Notes under the pieces: generated by a model | The model's database searches: none | Seen by the model: the letters and a program-made list of their open reading frames with translations, nothing else | Told to the model about the DNA's origin: nothing | Part shown: one piece after another, positions 7,960 to 15,259 of the stretch | How the letters are laid out: each line of letters starts with the position of its first letter | Position numbering within the stretch: position 1 is the stretch's first letter | Made by a program: the position numbers and the translations under genes | Source of the DNA: DASUGM01 sp036274055 | Lineage (GTDB): Bacteria > Acidobacteriota > Vicinamibacteria > Vicinamibacterales > SCN-69-37 | Assembly (NCBI GenBank): GCA_036274055.1 | Contig: DASUGM010000245.1 | Location: 1 to 49,553, forward strand | Length of the DNA stretch: 49,553 nucleotides | Reading direction: 5' to 3'

Positions 7960-9654
7960 TTGTCCATCGAAGAAAAGTACGACGAGATCAAGCAACTCAT
8001 CACCATCGGCAAAGAGAAGGGCTACCTGCTCTATGACGAGGTGAACGAGCTGCTGCCGGCCGATATCACCTCCTCGGAGGAGCTGGACGATCTGTTCAGC
8101 ACGTTCGGCAGCGCCGGCATCGAAGTCGTCGACTCCGAAAAGACCTACCGCGACGAGCAGCGCGGCGTCGCCGGCGGCGAGGGGCCCGAGGGCGAGAACG
8201 ATCTCGATCTGACGCCCGGCGCGCTCGACAAGACCAACGACCCGGTCCGCATGTATCTGCGCGAGATGGGCACGGTGCCGCTGCTGACTCGCGAGGGCGA
8301 AGTCGCGATCGCCAAGCGCATCGAACAGGGCAAGCTCGCGGTGATCAAGACGATTTCGCGGACGCCGAAGGTGACGCAGGAAGTCATCGAGATGGGCGAG
8401 CAGCTCAAGCGCGGCGAGCGCACCGTGCGCGAGCTGGTGATCTTCAACGAGGAAGAGATCACCGACGAGAAGCTCGAAGCCCGCCGCCGTCAGCTCGAGA
8501 AGCAGCTCGAGCGCGTCAAGCTGGCCAAAGAGAACGTCGACAAGCTCGAGGAGAAGTTCGGCGACGTGCCGAAGGCCGACAAGCGCAAGTTCCGCAAGGC
8601 GAAGTGGAAGATCGGCCGCTCACGCGTCGAGCTGTCGCGGACGATCCGCAAGGTCGAGTTCACCGAGATGGTGAAGCGCCGGCTGATCGACGGGATCAAG
8701 AGCTCGGTCGAGGACATCCAGTACAAGCAGAAGGAAGTCCGGCAGATCGACCTGAAGCTCGAGCCGAAGGGCAAGAAGAAGCTGCGCGAGGAAGAGAAGA
8801 AGATCCTCCTCAAGCACAAGGAAGACATCCGCAAGGAAATCCGCGCGATGGCGGCGAAGCTCGACCAGCCGGTCGACGAGCTGACGCGGATGCTGCGGAC
8901 GATCCTCGAAGGCGAAGCGCAGGCCGAGCAGGCGAAGAAGGAGCTGGTCGAAGCCAACCTCCGCCTCGTCGTCTCGATCGCGAAGAAGTACACCAACCGC
9001 GGGCTGCAGTTCCTCGACCTGATTCAGGAAGGCAACATCGGGTTGATGAAGGCGGTCGACAAGTTCGAGTACCGCCGCGGCTACAAGTTCTCGACCTACG
9101 CGACGTGGTGGATCCGCCAGGCGATCACCCGCGCGATCGCCGACCAGGCGCGGACGATCCGCATCCCGGTCCACATGATCGAGACGATCAACAAGCTGAT
9201 CCGCACGTCGCGCGCGCTGGTGCAGGAGCTCGGCCGCGAACCGACCTCGGAAGAGATCGCCCAGCGCATGGACATCCCGGTGTCCAAGGTCCGCAAGGTG
9301 CTGAAGATCGCGCAGGAGCCGATCTCGCTCGAAACGCCGATCGGAGAAGAGGAAGATTCGCATCTTGGCGACTTCATCCCCGACACCAACGTGGTGTCGC
9401 CGTCGGAAGCGGTGATCAACCTGAACCTCAAGGAACAGACCGACAACGTGCTGAAGACGTTGACGCCGCGCGAAGAGCGGGTCATCAAGATGCGCTTCGG
9501 TGTCGGCGAAGGCTCCGAGCACACGCTCGAAGAGGTCGGCCAGAGCTTCGCGGTCACGCGCGAGCGCATCCGGCAGATCGAGGCGAAGGCGCTGCGTAAG
9601 CTGCGCCATCCGAGCCGCAGCCGCAGACTCAAGCCGTTCCTCGAGGGCCGGTAA
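7960..9654 (+). CDS. rpoD: primary RNA polymerase sigma factor RpoD (sigma-70)
   Basis: This is the housekeeping sigma factor that directs RNA polymerase to -10/-35 promoters. The 564-residue protein shows region 1.1 (about 1-55, acidic), region 1.2 (DPVRMYLREMG), a charged non-conserved region of about 150 residues, regions 2.1-2.4 (DLIQEGNIGLMKAVDKFEYR, then YATWWIRQAITRA), region 3 and region 4.2 with the helix-turn-helix VTRERIRQIEAKALRKLRHP. The start is TTG with AGGAG about 8 nt upstream; the first residues match region 1.1, supporting this choice. It is the last gene of the mutS2-dnaG-rpoD operon and converges on gltS 13 bp later, with no recognisable terminator between them. Confidence 0.98.
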   Translation: MSIEEKYDEIKQLITIGKEKGYLLYDEVNELLPADITSSEELDDLFSTFGSAGIEVVDSEKTYRDEQRGVAGGEGPEGENDLDLTPGALDKTNDPVRMYLREMGTVPLLTREGEVAIAKRIEQGKLAVIKTISRTPKVTQEVIEMGEQLKRGERTVRELVIFNEEEITDEKLEARRRQLEKQLERVKLAKENVDKLEEKFGDVPKADKRKFRKAKWKIGRSRVELSRTIRKVEFTEMVKRRLIDGIKSSVEDIQYKQKEVRQIDLKLEPKGKKKLREEEKKILLKHKEDIRKEIRAMAAKLDQPVDELTRMLRTILEGEAQAEQAKKELVEANLRLVVSIAKKYTNRGLQFLDLIQEGNIGLMKAVDKFEYRRGYKFSTYATWWIRQAITRAIADQARTIRIPVHMIETINKLIRTSRALVQELGREPTSEEIAQRMDIPVSKVRKVLKIAQEPISLETPIGEEEDSHLGDFIPDTNVVSPSEAVINLNLKEQTDNVLKTLTPREERVIKMRFGVGEGSEHTLEEVGQSFAVTRERIRQIEAKALRKLRHPSRSRRLKPFLEGR

Positions 9655-9667
9655 CGCCGGCTCTCGC

Positions 9668-10906
9668 CTAGCGCACCCAGTTGATGAACGCCGTGATGAT
9701 CACGGCGTTCGTGAAATCGATGAAGAAGGCGCCGACCATCGGGACGACGAGAAAGGCCCGGGGGGCGGCGCCGAAGCGCTCGACGATCGAGGTCATGTTG
9801 GCGACGGCGTTGGGCGTTGCGCCCAGACCGAAGCCGCAGTGGCCGCCGGCCATCACCGCGGCATCGTAGTCGCTGCCCATCACCCGAAAGGTGACGAAGT
9901 AGGCAAACGCCGCCATCAGCGCCACCTGCGCCGCGAGAATGATCAGCATCGGTACGGCCAGATCCAGCAACTCCCAGAGCCGCAGCGTCATCAGCGCCAT
10001 CGCCAGAAACAACGACAAGGCGATGGTGCCGATGTCGTCGATGGTCCGTTGTTCGAGCCGGATCGCCGGGATCACGTCAGTCGCGTTGCGCACGACCGCG
10101 GCGACGATCATCGCGCCGATGTACGCCGGCAGGGTGACGTAGAGGCCGAGCCAGCGGCTCAGCAATCCCCCCGCCCACATCGTCGCCAGCACAACGGTGA
10201 TGATCTTCAGGAGCGTGTACGCCGTCGGCGCCTGGCCTGGCGCTTCGACGTTGATCTCCTCATCGAGCGACTGCGCGCCCGAAGATGCGGCCGCGGCCGC
10301 CGGCGAGACCTCCTGCCGCTTCCGCGGCGGGTGGTAGCGCCTGATCAGACCAGTGGCGACCGGCCCGCCGATCAGACCGCCGCTGACCAGCCCGAACGTC
10401 GCCGCTGCCACCGCCAGCGTCACGCCGCCGCTGAAAGCGTACTGGTCCTCCAGCAGCTTGCCAAACGCCGCACCGGTGCCGTGCCCGCCGGTCATCGTGA
10501 TCGAGCCGGCGACCAACCCGAGTAACGGATGCACGCCCAGACCCTTGGCGAAGACGACGCCGACGACGTTCTGGAGAGCGGCGAGCACGGACGCCAGACC
10601 CCAGAACAGCAGTACCTGCGGGCCGCCGATCTTGAGCAGCGACAGGCTGGCGCCGAGGCCGATGGTGGTGAAGAACGCGATCATCAGCGGCGTCTGCAGC
10701 GTGGTGTCGAACTCAAACGCGACCAGCCCGGCCTGCCGCAGCGCCAGGCTGAGCGCGGCGAAGAGGAAGCCGCCAACCACCGGGGCCGGAATGTTGTAGC
10801 GATCCAGCACCGCGATGCGCGTCTTGATGCCGTAGCCGGCGAACAACACGATCGCGGCCAGCGCGACCGTCTGCATCATGTCGAGCTTGAAAACGAGGTG
10901 ATTCAC
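9668..10906 (-). CDS. gltS: sodium/glutamate symporter GltS
   Basis: This inner-membrane carrier couples Na+ influx to glutamate uptake (GltS/ESS family). The 412-residue protein has two homologous hydrophobic halves of about five helices each, linked by a polar central loop (about 195-225). Each half has a glycine/threonine-rich re-entrant segment: SITMTGGHGTGAAFGK in the first and a GGHCGFGLGATPNAVAN segment in the second, as expected for the two inverted GGHG-type motifs. The start is GTG. It lies 14 bp after the unrelated-fold DAACS carrier gene, so the two probably form an operon for glutamate or dicarboxylate uptake. It is convergent with rpoD. Confidence 0.93.
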   Translation of the reverse strand: MNHLVFKLDMMQTVALAAIVLFAGYGIKTRIAVLDRYNIPAPVVGGFLFAALSLALRQAGLVAFEFDTTLQTPLMIAFFTTIGLGASLSLLKIGGPQVLLFWGLASVLAALQNVVGVVFAKGLGVHPLLGLVAGSITMTGGHGTGAAFGKLLEDQYAFSGGVTLAVAAATFGLVSGGLIGGPVATGLIRRYHPPRKRQEVSPAAAAASSGAQSLDEEINVEAPGQAPTAYTLLKIITVVLATMWAGGLLSRWLGLYVTLPAYIGAMIVAAVVRNATDVIPAIRLEQRTIDDIGTIALSLFLAMALMTLRLWELLDLAVPMLIILAAQVALMAAFAYFVTFRVMGSDYDAAVMAGGHCGFGLGATPNAVANMTSIVERFGAAPRAFLVVPMVGAFFIDFTNAVIITAFINWVR

Positions 10907-10920
10907 CGGAAAATTCTAGC

Positions 10921-12246
10921 CTATGCACGCGGCGCGCCGGCGCCGGCCGCAAACGCCCTCATCTTCTCGTCGTCGAAGACGCCTTCCCATCTGGCGACGA
11001 CGGCGGTGGCAATGCAATTGCCCATGACGTTGACGGACGTCCGCGCCATGTCGAGGATCTGATCGATCGCGAGCAGGATGGCGGCGCCCTCGAGCGGGAG
11101 CTTGAACTGGACGAGCGTCGCAGTCAGCACGACCAGGGCGGCGCGCGGTACGCCGGCGACGCCCTTGCTCGTCACCATCAGCGTCAGCATCATGATCAGC
11201 TGCTGGCCGAACGTCATCGGCACGCCGAACAACTGCGCAACGAACACGCTCGCCAGCGAGAGGTAGAGCGTCGTCCCGTCCAGATTGAAGCTGTACCCGG
11301 TCGGCAGCACGAGGCCGACGATGTTCTTCGGCACGCCGAACCTCTCCATCACTTCGAGGGCCTTGGGCAGGGCCGCCTCGCTGCTCGCGGTGGTGAACGC
11401 GATCAGGAACGGCTCCTTGATCGCCCGCAGGAACGTGAAGAACGGCACGCGGATCAATATCGACACGCCGCCGATGACCAGGATCGCAAAGACGATGAGC
11501 CCGCCGTACATCAGGACGACGAGCTTGCTCAGCGTCACGAGAATGCCGAGCCCCATCTTGCCGACGGTGGCCGAGATTGCCGCCATCACGCCGATGGGCG
11601 CGAACATCATGACGTAGCCGGTGAACTTGAACATCACCTGCGCGGTGCTCTCGAGCACCTCGAGGACCGCCTTGCCTTTTTCTCCGACCGCGGCCAAACC
11701 GACGCCGAAGAAGATCGAAAAGACCACGACCTGCAGGATGTCGCCGCGCGCCATCGCGTCGATGATCGACGTCGGGAACAGCGACACGAGCATGTCCCAG
11801 CCGTTGTGGGCCTGAATGCTCTGGACCGCCTTGAGCGATTCGACCGACATCCCGGGCGCCTGGACGCCGACGCCCGGCTGGAAGAAGTTGACGATGAAAA
11901 GCCCGAGGAAAAGCGCGATCGTCGTCGCGACTTCGAAGTAGATGATCGCCTTGAGGCCGATGCGGCCCATCGCTTTCAAGTCGCCGGTCCCGGCAATGCC
12001 GACGACGAGCGTCGAAAACAGCAGCGGCGCGATGATCATCTTGATCATCCGCAGGAAGGTGTCGGCGAGCGGCTTGATCTGCTCGCCAAGGCCGGCGGTG
12101 TGCACGCCGTTGGCATCCGACGAGGGAAACAGGTAGCCGATCAGGATGCCGAGCAGCAACCCGATGAAGATCTGCGTGGTGTTGCTGGGCACCCAGCCGC
12201 GCGACGCGGCTGGACTTCCGACCGGCTCGGTGACGGGGATTTTCAC
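10921..12246 (-). CDS. dicarboxylate/amino acid:cation symporter (DAACS family)
   Basis: This 441-residue transporter belongs to the GltP/DctA/GltPh family, which moves glutamate, aspartate or C4-dicarboxylates with Na+ or H+. It has eight membrane helices and two re-entrant hairpins. Diagnostic segments are TTASSEAALPKALEVMERFG (first hairpin, replacing the common serine run), the substrate/ion motif SFNLDGTTLY, VTSKGVAGVPRAA (second hairpin) and DQILDMARTSVNVMGNC (last helix), with the Asp and Arg that read the substrate. The start is GTG. A proline- and glycine-rich tail of about 20 residues precedes helix 1. The substrate cannot be fixed from sequence; next to gltS, glutamate or aspartate is most likely. 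Confidence 0.93.
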   Translation of the reverse strand: MKIPVTEPVGSPAASRGWVPSNTTQIFIGLLLGILIGYLFPSSDANGVHTAGLGEQIKPLADTFLRMIKMIIAPLLFSTLVVGIAGTGDLKAMGRIGLKAIIYFEVATTIALFLGLFIVNFFQPGVGVQAPGMSVESLKAVQSIQAHNGWDMLVSLFPTSIIDAMARGDILQVVVFSIFFGVGLAAVGEKGKAVLEVLESTAQVMFKFTGYVMMFAPIGVMAAISATVGKMGLGILVTLSKLVVLMYGGLIVFAILVIGGVSILIRVPFFTFLRAIKEPFLIAFTTASSEAALPKALEVMERFGVPKNIVGLVLPTGYSFNLDGTTLYLSLASVFVAQLFGVPMTFGQQLIMMLTLMVTSKGVAGVPRAALVVLTATLVQFKLPLEGAAILLAIDQILDMARTSVNVMGNCIATAVVARWEGVFDDEKMRAFAAGAGAPRA

Positions 12247-12315
12247 GCCGGGAATCTTAGCAACAACGCTCGACCGGCGAAGAACTACTTCCAGGGATGA
12301 GATACTTCAGCCCAC

Positions 12316-12388
12316 GGGCCCCTAGCTCAGCGGTGAGAGCTGCCGGCTCATAACCGGTTGGTCCCAGGTTCGAATCCTGGGGGGCCCA
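12316..12388 (+). tRNA. tRNA with CAU anticodon, probably tRNA-Ile2 (lysidine-modified)
   Basis: All arms pair: acceptor 12316-12322 with 12381-12387, D arm 12325-12340, anticodon stem 12342-12346 with 12354-12358, T arm 12364-12380, discriminator A at 12388. The anticodon CAT is at 12349-12351. CCA is not encoded. The acceptor carries C4-G69 and C5-G68, the pairs that the lysidine synthetase TilS uses to tell tRNA-Ile2 from elongator tRNA-Met, and the variable/anticodon region ACCGGTTGGTC resembles E. coli ileX. It therefore probably reads AUA as isoleucine; a plain anticodon rule would call it tRNA-Met. Confidence 0.93.
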
Positions 12389-12392
12389 CTTC

Positions 12393-12419
12393 CCGCCTCG
12401 CCGCTGCGCGGCTCGGCGG
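12393..12419 (+). terminator. GC-rich hairpin just after the tRNA, possible weak terminator
   Basis: CCGCCTCGCCGC (12393-12404) and GCGGCTCGGCGG (12408-12419) can fold with a 3-nt loop and one internal mismatch bulge. It starts 5 nt after the tRNA. No U-run follows, so it could equally be a processing stop or the edge of the adjoining repeat. Confidence 0.35.
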
Positions 12420-12505
12420 AACTTGGAACTTCGAACTTGGAACTCTGAACTTTGAGCTTGAGTTCTGAACCCAAGTTCAGAGTTCGAAGTTTTAAGTTCT
12501 AAGTT
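12419..12505. repeat. GAACTT-word inverted repeat, intergenic copy
   Basis: The left half (12419-12453) strings together GAACTT, GGAACTTCGAAC and CTCTGAAC words; the right half (about 12472-12505) is an imperfect reverse complement of it. The element is strikingly AT-rich against its GC-rich surroundings. The 35-nt left half matches the segment inside murG at 22675-22709 at 33 of 35 positions, so this is a dispersed family. It fills most of the gap between the tRNA and the next gene. Confidence 0.85.
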
Positions 12506-12530
12506 GTCGTGATCTCTGTAGACTAACCGA

Positions 12531-13262
12531 GTGCTTCAGGCCTTAACCTCGCTCATTGCGCTGCAGACCCTCGATTCCGCGGCGGACGCAGCGCGCCGGC
12601 GGCTGAGCGAATTCCCCGCCGCCGAGCAGGCGCTGGCGGCGAAGGTCGCGGCCGTGGCGGCGGAAGTCGAAGCCGCCAAGACCGCCGCCGCCGCCAACCA
12701 CACCGCGCGGCGGGCGCTCGAAAAAGACGTCGCCGCAGTCGACGCGCGGCTGGCCAAGTTCGACGACCACAAAGCCGCCGTCAAGACCAACCACGAATAC
12801 ACCGCCCTCCTCCACGAAATCTCCACCGCAAAAACCGACAAAGACGCCCTCGAAGAAAAGATTCTGGTGCTGATGGACGAGGCCGACGGGCTGGCCGCCG
12901 CCGTCAAGAGCGCGGAAAGCGCGCTGGCCGCGATCAAAAAAGAAGGCGACGCCGCGCGCGCGGCGATGGCCAGGGAGCGCGGCGGGCTCGATGCCGAGCT
13001 CGCTCGTCTGGCCGGTGAACGCGCGCGTGAAGCCTCAGCCGTCGAGGCGCCGGTCCTCGCCAAGTACGAGCAACTGCTCAAGGGCCGCCGCGGCATCGCC
13101 GTGGCGCGGATGGACGGCGAGCTGTGCACCGCCTGTCACGTTCGCCTGCGCCCGCATGTGACCCAGCAGGTGCGGCGCAACGACGCGATCGTCCAGTGCG
13201 ACAGCTGCCAGCGCATCCTGTATTTCACCGCGCCCGCGGCCGCCGCCGGAGCGACGGCCTGA
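12531..13262 (+). CDS. coiled-coil plus C4 zinc-ribbon protein (DUF164/HP0958-like)
   Basis: This 243-residue protein has an Ala/Glu/Lys-rich antiparallel coiled-coil hairpin (about 1-185) and a C-terminal zinc ribbon with two C-x2-C pairs (CTAC and CDSC, about 201-228). That architecture is the zf-RING_7 family typified by Helicobacter HP0958/FlgZ and chlamydial CdsZ, where it binds RNA or secretion and flagellar partners. The function here is unknown; no flagellar or type III genes are nearby. It begins at GTG directly after the GAACTT repeat. The next gene, also a Cys-rich zinc protein, follows after 22 bp, so an operon is likely. Confidence 0.85.
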   Translation: MLQALTSLIALQTLDSAADAARRRLSEFPAAEQALAAKVAAVAAEVEAAKTAAAANHTARRALEKDVAAVDARLAKFDDHKAAVKTNHEYTALLHEISTAKTDKDALEEKILVLMDEADGLAAAVKSAESALAAIKKEGDAARAAMARERGGLDAELARLAGERAREASAVEAPVLAKYEQLLKGRRGIAVARMDGELCTACHVRLRPHVTQQVRRNDAIVQCDSCQRILYFTAPAAAAGATA

Positions 13263-13284
13263 CCCCGGGCGACGGAGATCCACG

Positions 13285-13734
13285 ATGAGCGATCGCAAGT
13301 ACCGCCAGTCCGGCTACCAGGACGACGATCGATCGCGTCGGCCGAAACCGGACGGCCAGGGACCGAGAAAGCCGCAGACGCCGTACGATCCGCGGATCCC
13401 GCGCGACCCCAAGGTGCCGAACCTGCCCGGCTTCCTCAACGTGTTCCGCTGCGTCCGCTGCGGCCACCAGGAAAGCACCGACGTCGGCGCGCTCAGCAAG
13501 TGCGGGAAGTGCGGCGTCGATCTCCACGCCTGTATTCATTGCGCGTCGTTCGACGCCGGCGCCGTCTATGAATGCATGGAGCCAATCCCCGCGCGCGTCA
13601 GCCCGAAGGACGCGCGCAACGAATGCGACCGGTTTTCGCCGCGCGTCAACGTCGAACGCGCCACCGGCTCGGCGCCAGCGAGCAGCGGCCAGTCGAGCGC
13701 GAAAAAAGCCTTCGACGACCTGTTCAAGTTCTAG
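13285..13734 (+). CDS. small zinc-ribbon protein of unknown function
   Basis: This 149-residue protein has a disordered basic, proline-rich N-terminus (1-50), then a cysteine cluster: C56-x2-C59, C73-x2-C76, C83-x2-C86, C97 and C114. The segment HACIHCASFD, the later Cys97 and the end NECDRFSPR follow a pattern I associate with short bacterial proteins of the form CxxCxF..C..NxCxxF, whose role is not known. An acidic-aromatic tail (KKAFDDLFKF) ends the chain and could be a docking peptide. ATG start 22 bp after the coiled-coil zinc-ribbon gene; converges with pgeF after 27 bp. Two metal-ribbon proteins in tandem suggests joint action, which is inference. Confidence 0.8.
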   Translation: MSDRKYRQSGYQDDDRSRRPKPDGQGPRKPQTPYDPRIPRDPKVPNLPGFLNVFRCVRCGHQESTDVGALSKCGKCGVDLHACIHCASFDAGAVYECMEPIPARVSPKDARNECDRFSPRVNVERATGSAPASSGQSSAKKAFDDLFKF

Positions 13735-13761
13735 CGCGGCTGCCGGTCTGCCCGCGCCCGG

Positions 13762-14520
13762 CTACGGGCGCCGTAACCGGATCGCGGCAGCGTTCCGCCC
13801 GGTGCCGCTGCCCTCTTTCCGGTAGGAAAAACAGTCCTCCAGGTGATCGGCGGTGCAGTAGCGCCCCGCCGAGATCGCGTCGGCCGGCACGCCCGCGTCT
13901 TCGAGCTGATCGATGGCGGCCTGCCACAGGTCGAGGCGCCAGTGGCCAGGGCCGTCTTCGCTGAACCAGCTGGCCGCATCCGGGGTCATGCCGAGGAAGA
14001 TCGTCCTGACCTTGTCGTCGACCTGATAGCAGCACGGGCCGATCGATGGCCCGATCGCCGCCAGCAGATCGGCTGCGGCGACGTCCAGCTCGCGGATTTC
14101 CTCGATCGTCGAATAGACGACGCCGGCGGCGCTGCCCCGCCAACCGGCGTGAATCGCCGCGACGACGCGGTGTCCCCGATCGGCGAGCAGGATCGGCACG
14201 CAATCGGCAACCCGCACGCTGATCGCTCGCGACGGATCCGTCGAAACGATCGCGTCGGCATCCGGCGGCTCGGCGATCGTCTGACCGGGCCGGACGATGA
14301 GCACGCCGCGGCCATGCACTTGCTTGACTCTGACGACGTCGGCGCCGGCGACACCGAGGGCCGCGCCGAGGCGATCGAAGTCGGCGCCGATCGAGGAGCC
14401 GCGAAATTCGAGCGCGCGCGTGCTGAACAGATGCGGCGCCACCGCTGCAAGCGCCGGAGAGTGCAACACCTTGCCGGCATCGCCTGCCGTCCACTCGAAT
14501 CCGTCAACTGCGGTTGTCAC
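13762..14520 (-). CDS. pgeF: peptidoglycan editing factor PgeF (laccase-domain, YfiH family)
   Basis: PgeF removes wrongly incorporated L-Ser from UDP-MurNAc-L-Ser so that peptidoglycan keeps L-Ala; homologues also show purine-nucleoside and phenol-oxidising activity. The 252-residue protein has the family metal-site signature: VKQVHGRGV (first His), ADCVPIL (Cys) and AAIHAGWRGSAAGV (second His), followed by GPSIGPCCYQV. GTG start with GGGAGA about 4 nt upstream. In many bacteria pgeF lies by ftsZ at the end of the dcw cluster; here it sits about 2.7 kb beyond ftsZ in the same orientation, past the radical SAM gene and a small opposing gene. Confidence 0.93.
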   Translation of the reverse strand: MTTAVDGFEWTAGDAGKVLHSPALAAVAPHLFSTRALEFRGSSIGADFDRLGAALGVAGADVVRVKQVHGRGVLIVRPGQTIAEPPDADAIVSTDPSRAISVRVADCVPILLADRGHRVVAAIHAGWRGSAAGVVYSTIEEIRELDVAAADLLAAIGPSIGPCCYQVDDKVRTIFLGMTPDAASWFSEDGPGHWRLDLWQAAIDQLEDAGVPADAISAGRYCTADHLEDCFSYRKEGSGTGRNAAAIRLRRP

Positions 14521-14713
14521 ATTTCTCCCGTCTGGTCGCGCGATCGTGAACCGCGGTTGTCACCTGACGCCGCGGCCGTCTCAGCCCTGCCCTGCCGCCA
14601 CTGCTGATCGCCTGCCGGGTCAGCGAGTTGTGCATACCGTCTCGGAACCGGCCGGCTGGCCCGGCGCTTGCTGAAGTATCGAATCGCCGGCGCTGCCGGT
14701 GGAGATCACAGCG

Positions 14714-15019
14714 ATGACGATCAAGTTTTTTCCAAATGACAAGGGTACCCCGGCGGGCAAGCTCGCCGACGGCGAACTGCACTTTTCCGGCGGGCCGCTC
14801 GACGGCATGAAGCTGGTGGGGTTCGCGGTGTGGGAACGAAAAACCGGCGGTGGGCGGAACGTCACATTCCCGGCCCGGGCGTACTCGGTGAATGGCGAGC
14901 GCCGGTCCTACGCGCTCCTCCGCCCGATCGCGGACACCGCCGGGCAGGATCGCCTGCGCGAGATGGTTCTCGCGGCCTACAAAGAGCACGAAGCGGCGAT
15001 GCTGGAGCCGGCGCTCTAA
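14714..15019 (+). CDS. small protein of unknown function
   Basis: The likely start is the ATG giving MTIKFFPNDKG (101 residues), with GGAG about 9 nt upstream; an ATG five codons earlier (14699) also exists but has no clear ribosome-binding site. The body reads as a single beta-rich domain, LHFSGGPLDGMKLVGFAVWE then NVTFPARAYSVNGERRSY, ending in a helix (DRLREMVLAAYKEHEAA). The strand-rich layout with a closing helix is reminiscent of SpoVG but the identity is too weak to claim. It lies alone between pgeF (divergent) and the radical SAM gene (convergent). No signal peptide or membrane helix. Confidence 0.7.
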   Translation: MTIKFFPNDKGTPAGKLADGELHFSGGPLDGMKLVGFAVWERKTGGGRNVTFPARAYSVNGERRSYALLRPIADTAGQDRLREMVLAAYKEHEAAMLEPAL

Positions 15020-15031
15020 CGGTAGTTCGCC

Positions 15032-15259
15032 ATTGCCCGACCGTCGAATCGAGGGCATCGCCGAATTGGATTGGCGCCGATGGGTTCGATTACCGGGCGG
15101 ATAGACGGAACGACGACTTGAGGACTGGAGGCGACGCCGGAGCCGCGTCATCGCGGGACGCGTCATCAACCAATCCGAAGCAGTTCCCGCAATCCGATTC
15201 GGCAATCGACAATCGCTCACTCCAATTCGGCGATGCCCTCGATACGGCGATCCGGCAAT
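15032..15259. repeat. 39-bp inverted repeat pair overlapping the end of the radical SAM gene
   Basis: 15032-15070 and the reverse complement of 15221-15259 match at 35 of 39 positions, the last 23 perfectly. The 150-nt interior holds further short TCGGCAATCG-like words and no convincing gene. The right arm supplies about the last 13 codons of the radical SAM gene, whose stop (15217-15219) lies just outside the arm. The left arm begins 13 nt after the stop of the small gene on the other strand, so the element fills the whole convergent intergenic space. Confidence 0.85.

Noticed and set aside
13762..14520. Multicopper oxidase/true laccase
   Set aside because: The laccase-domain YfiH motifs (HGRGV, ADCVPIL, HAGWRG) and small size fit PgeF, and the cupredoxin copper motifs are absent.
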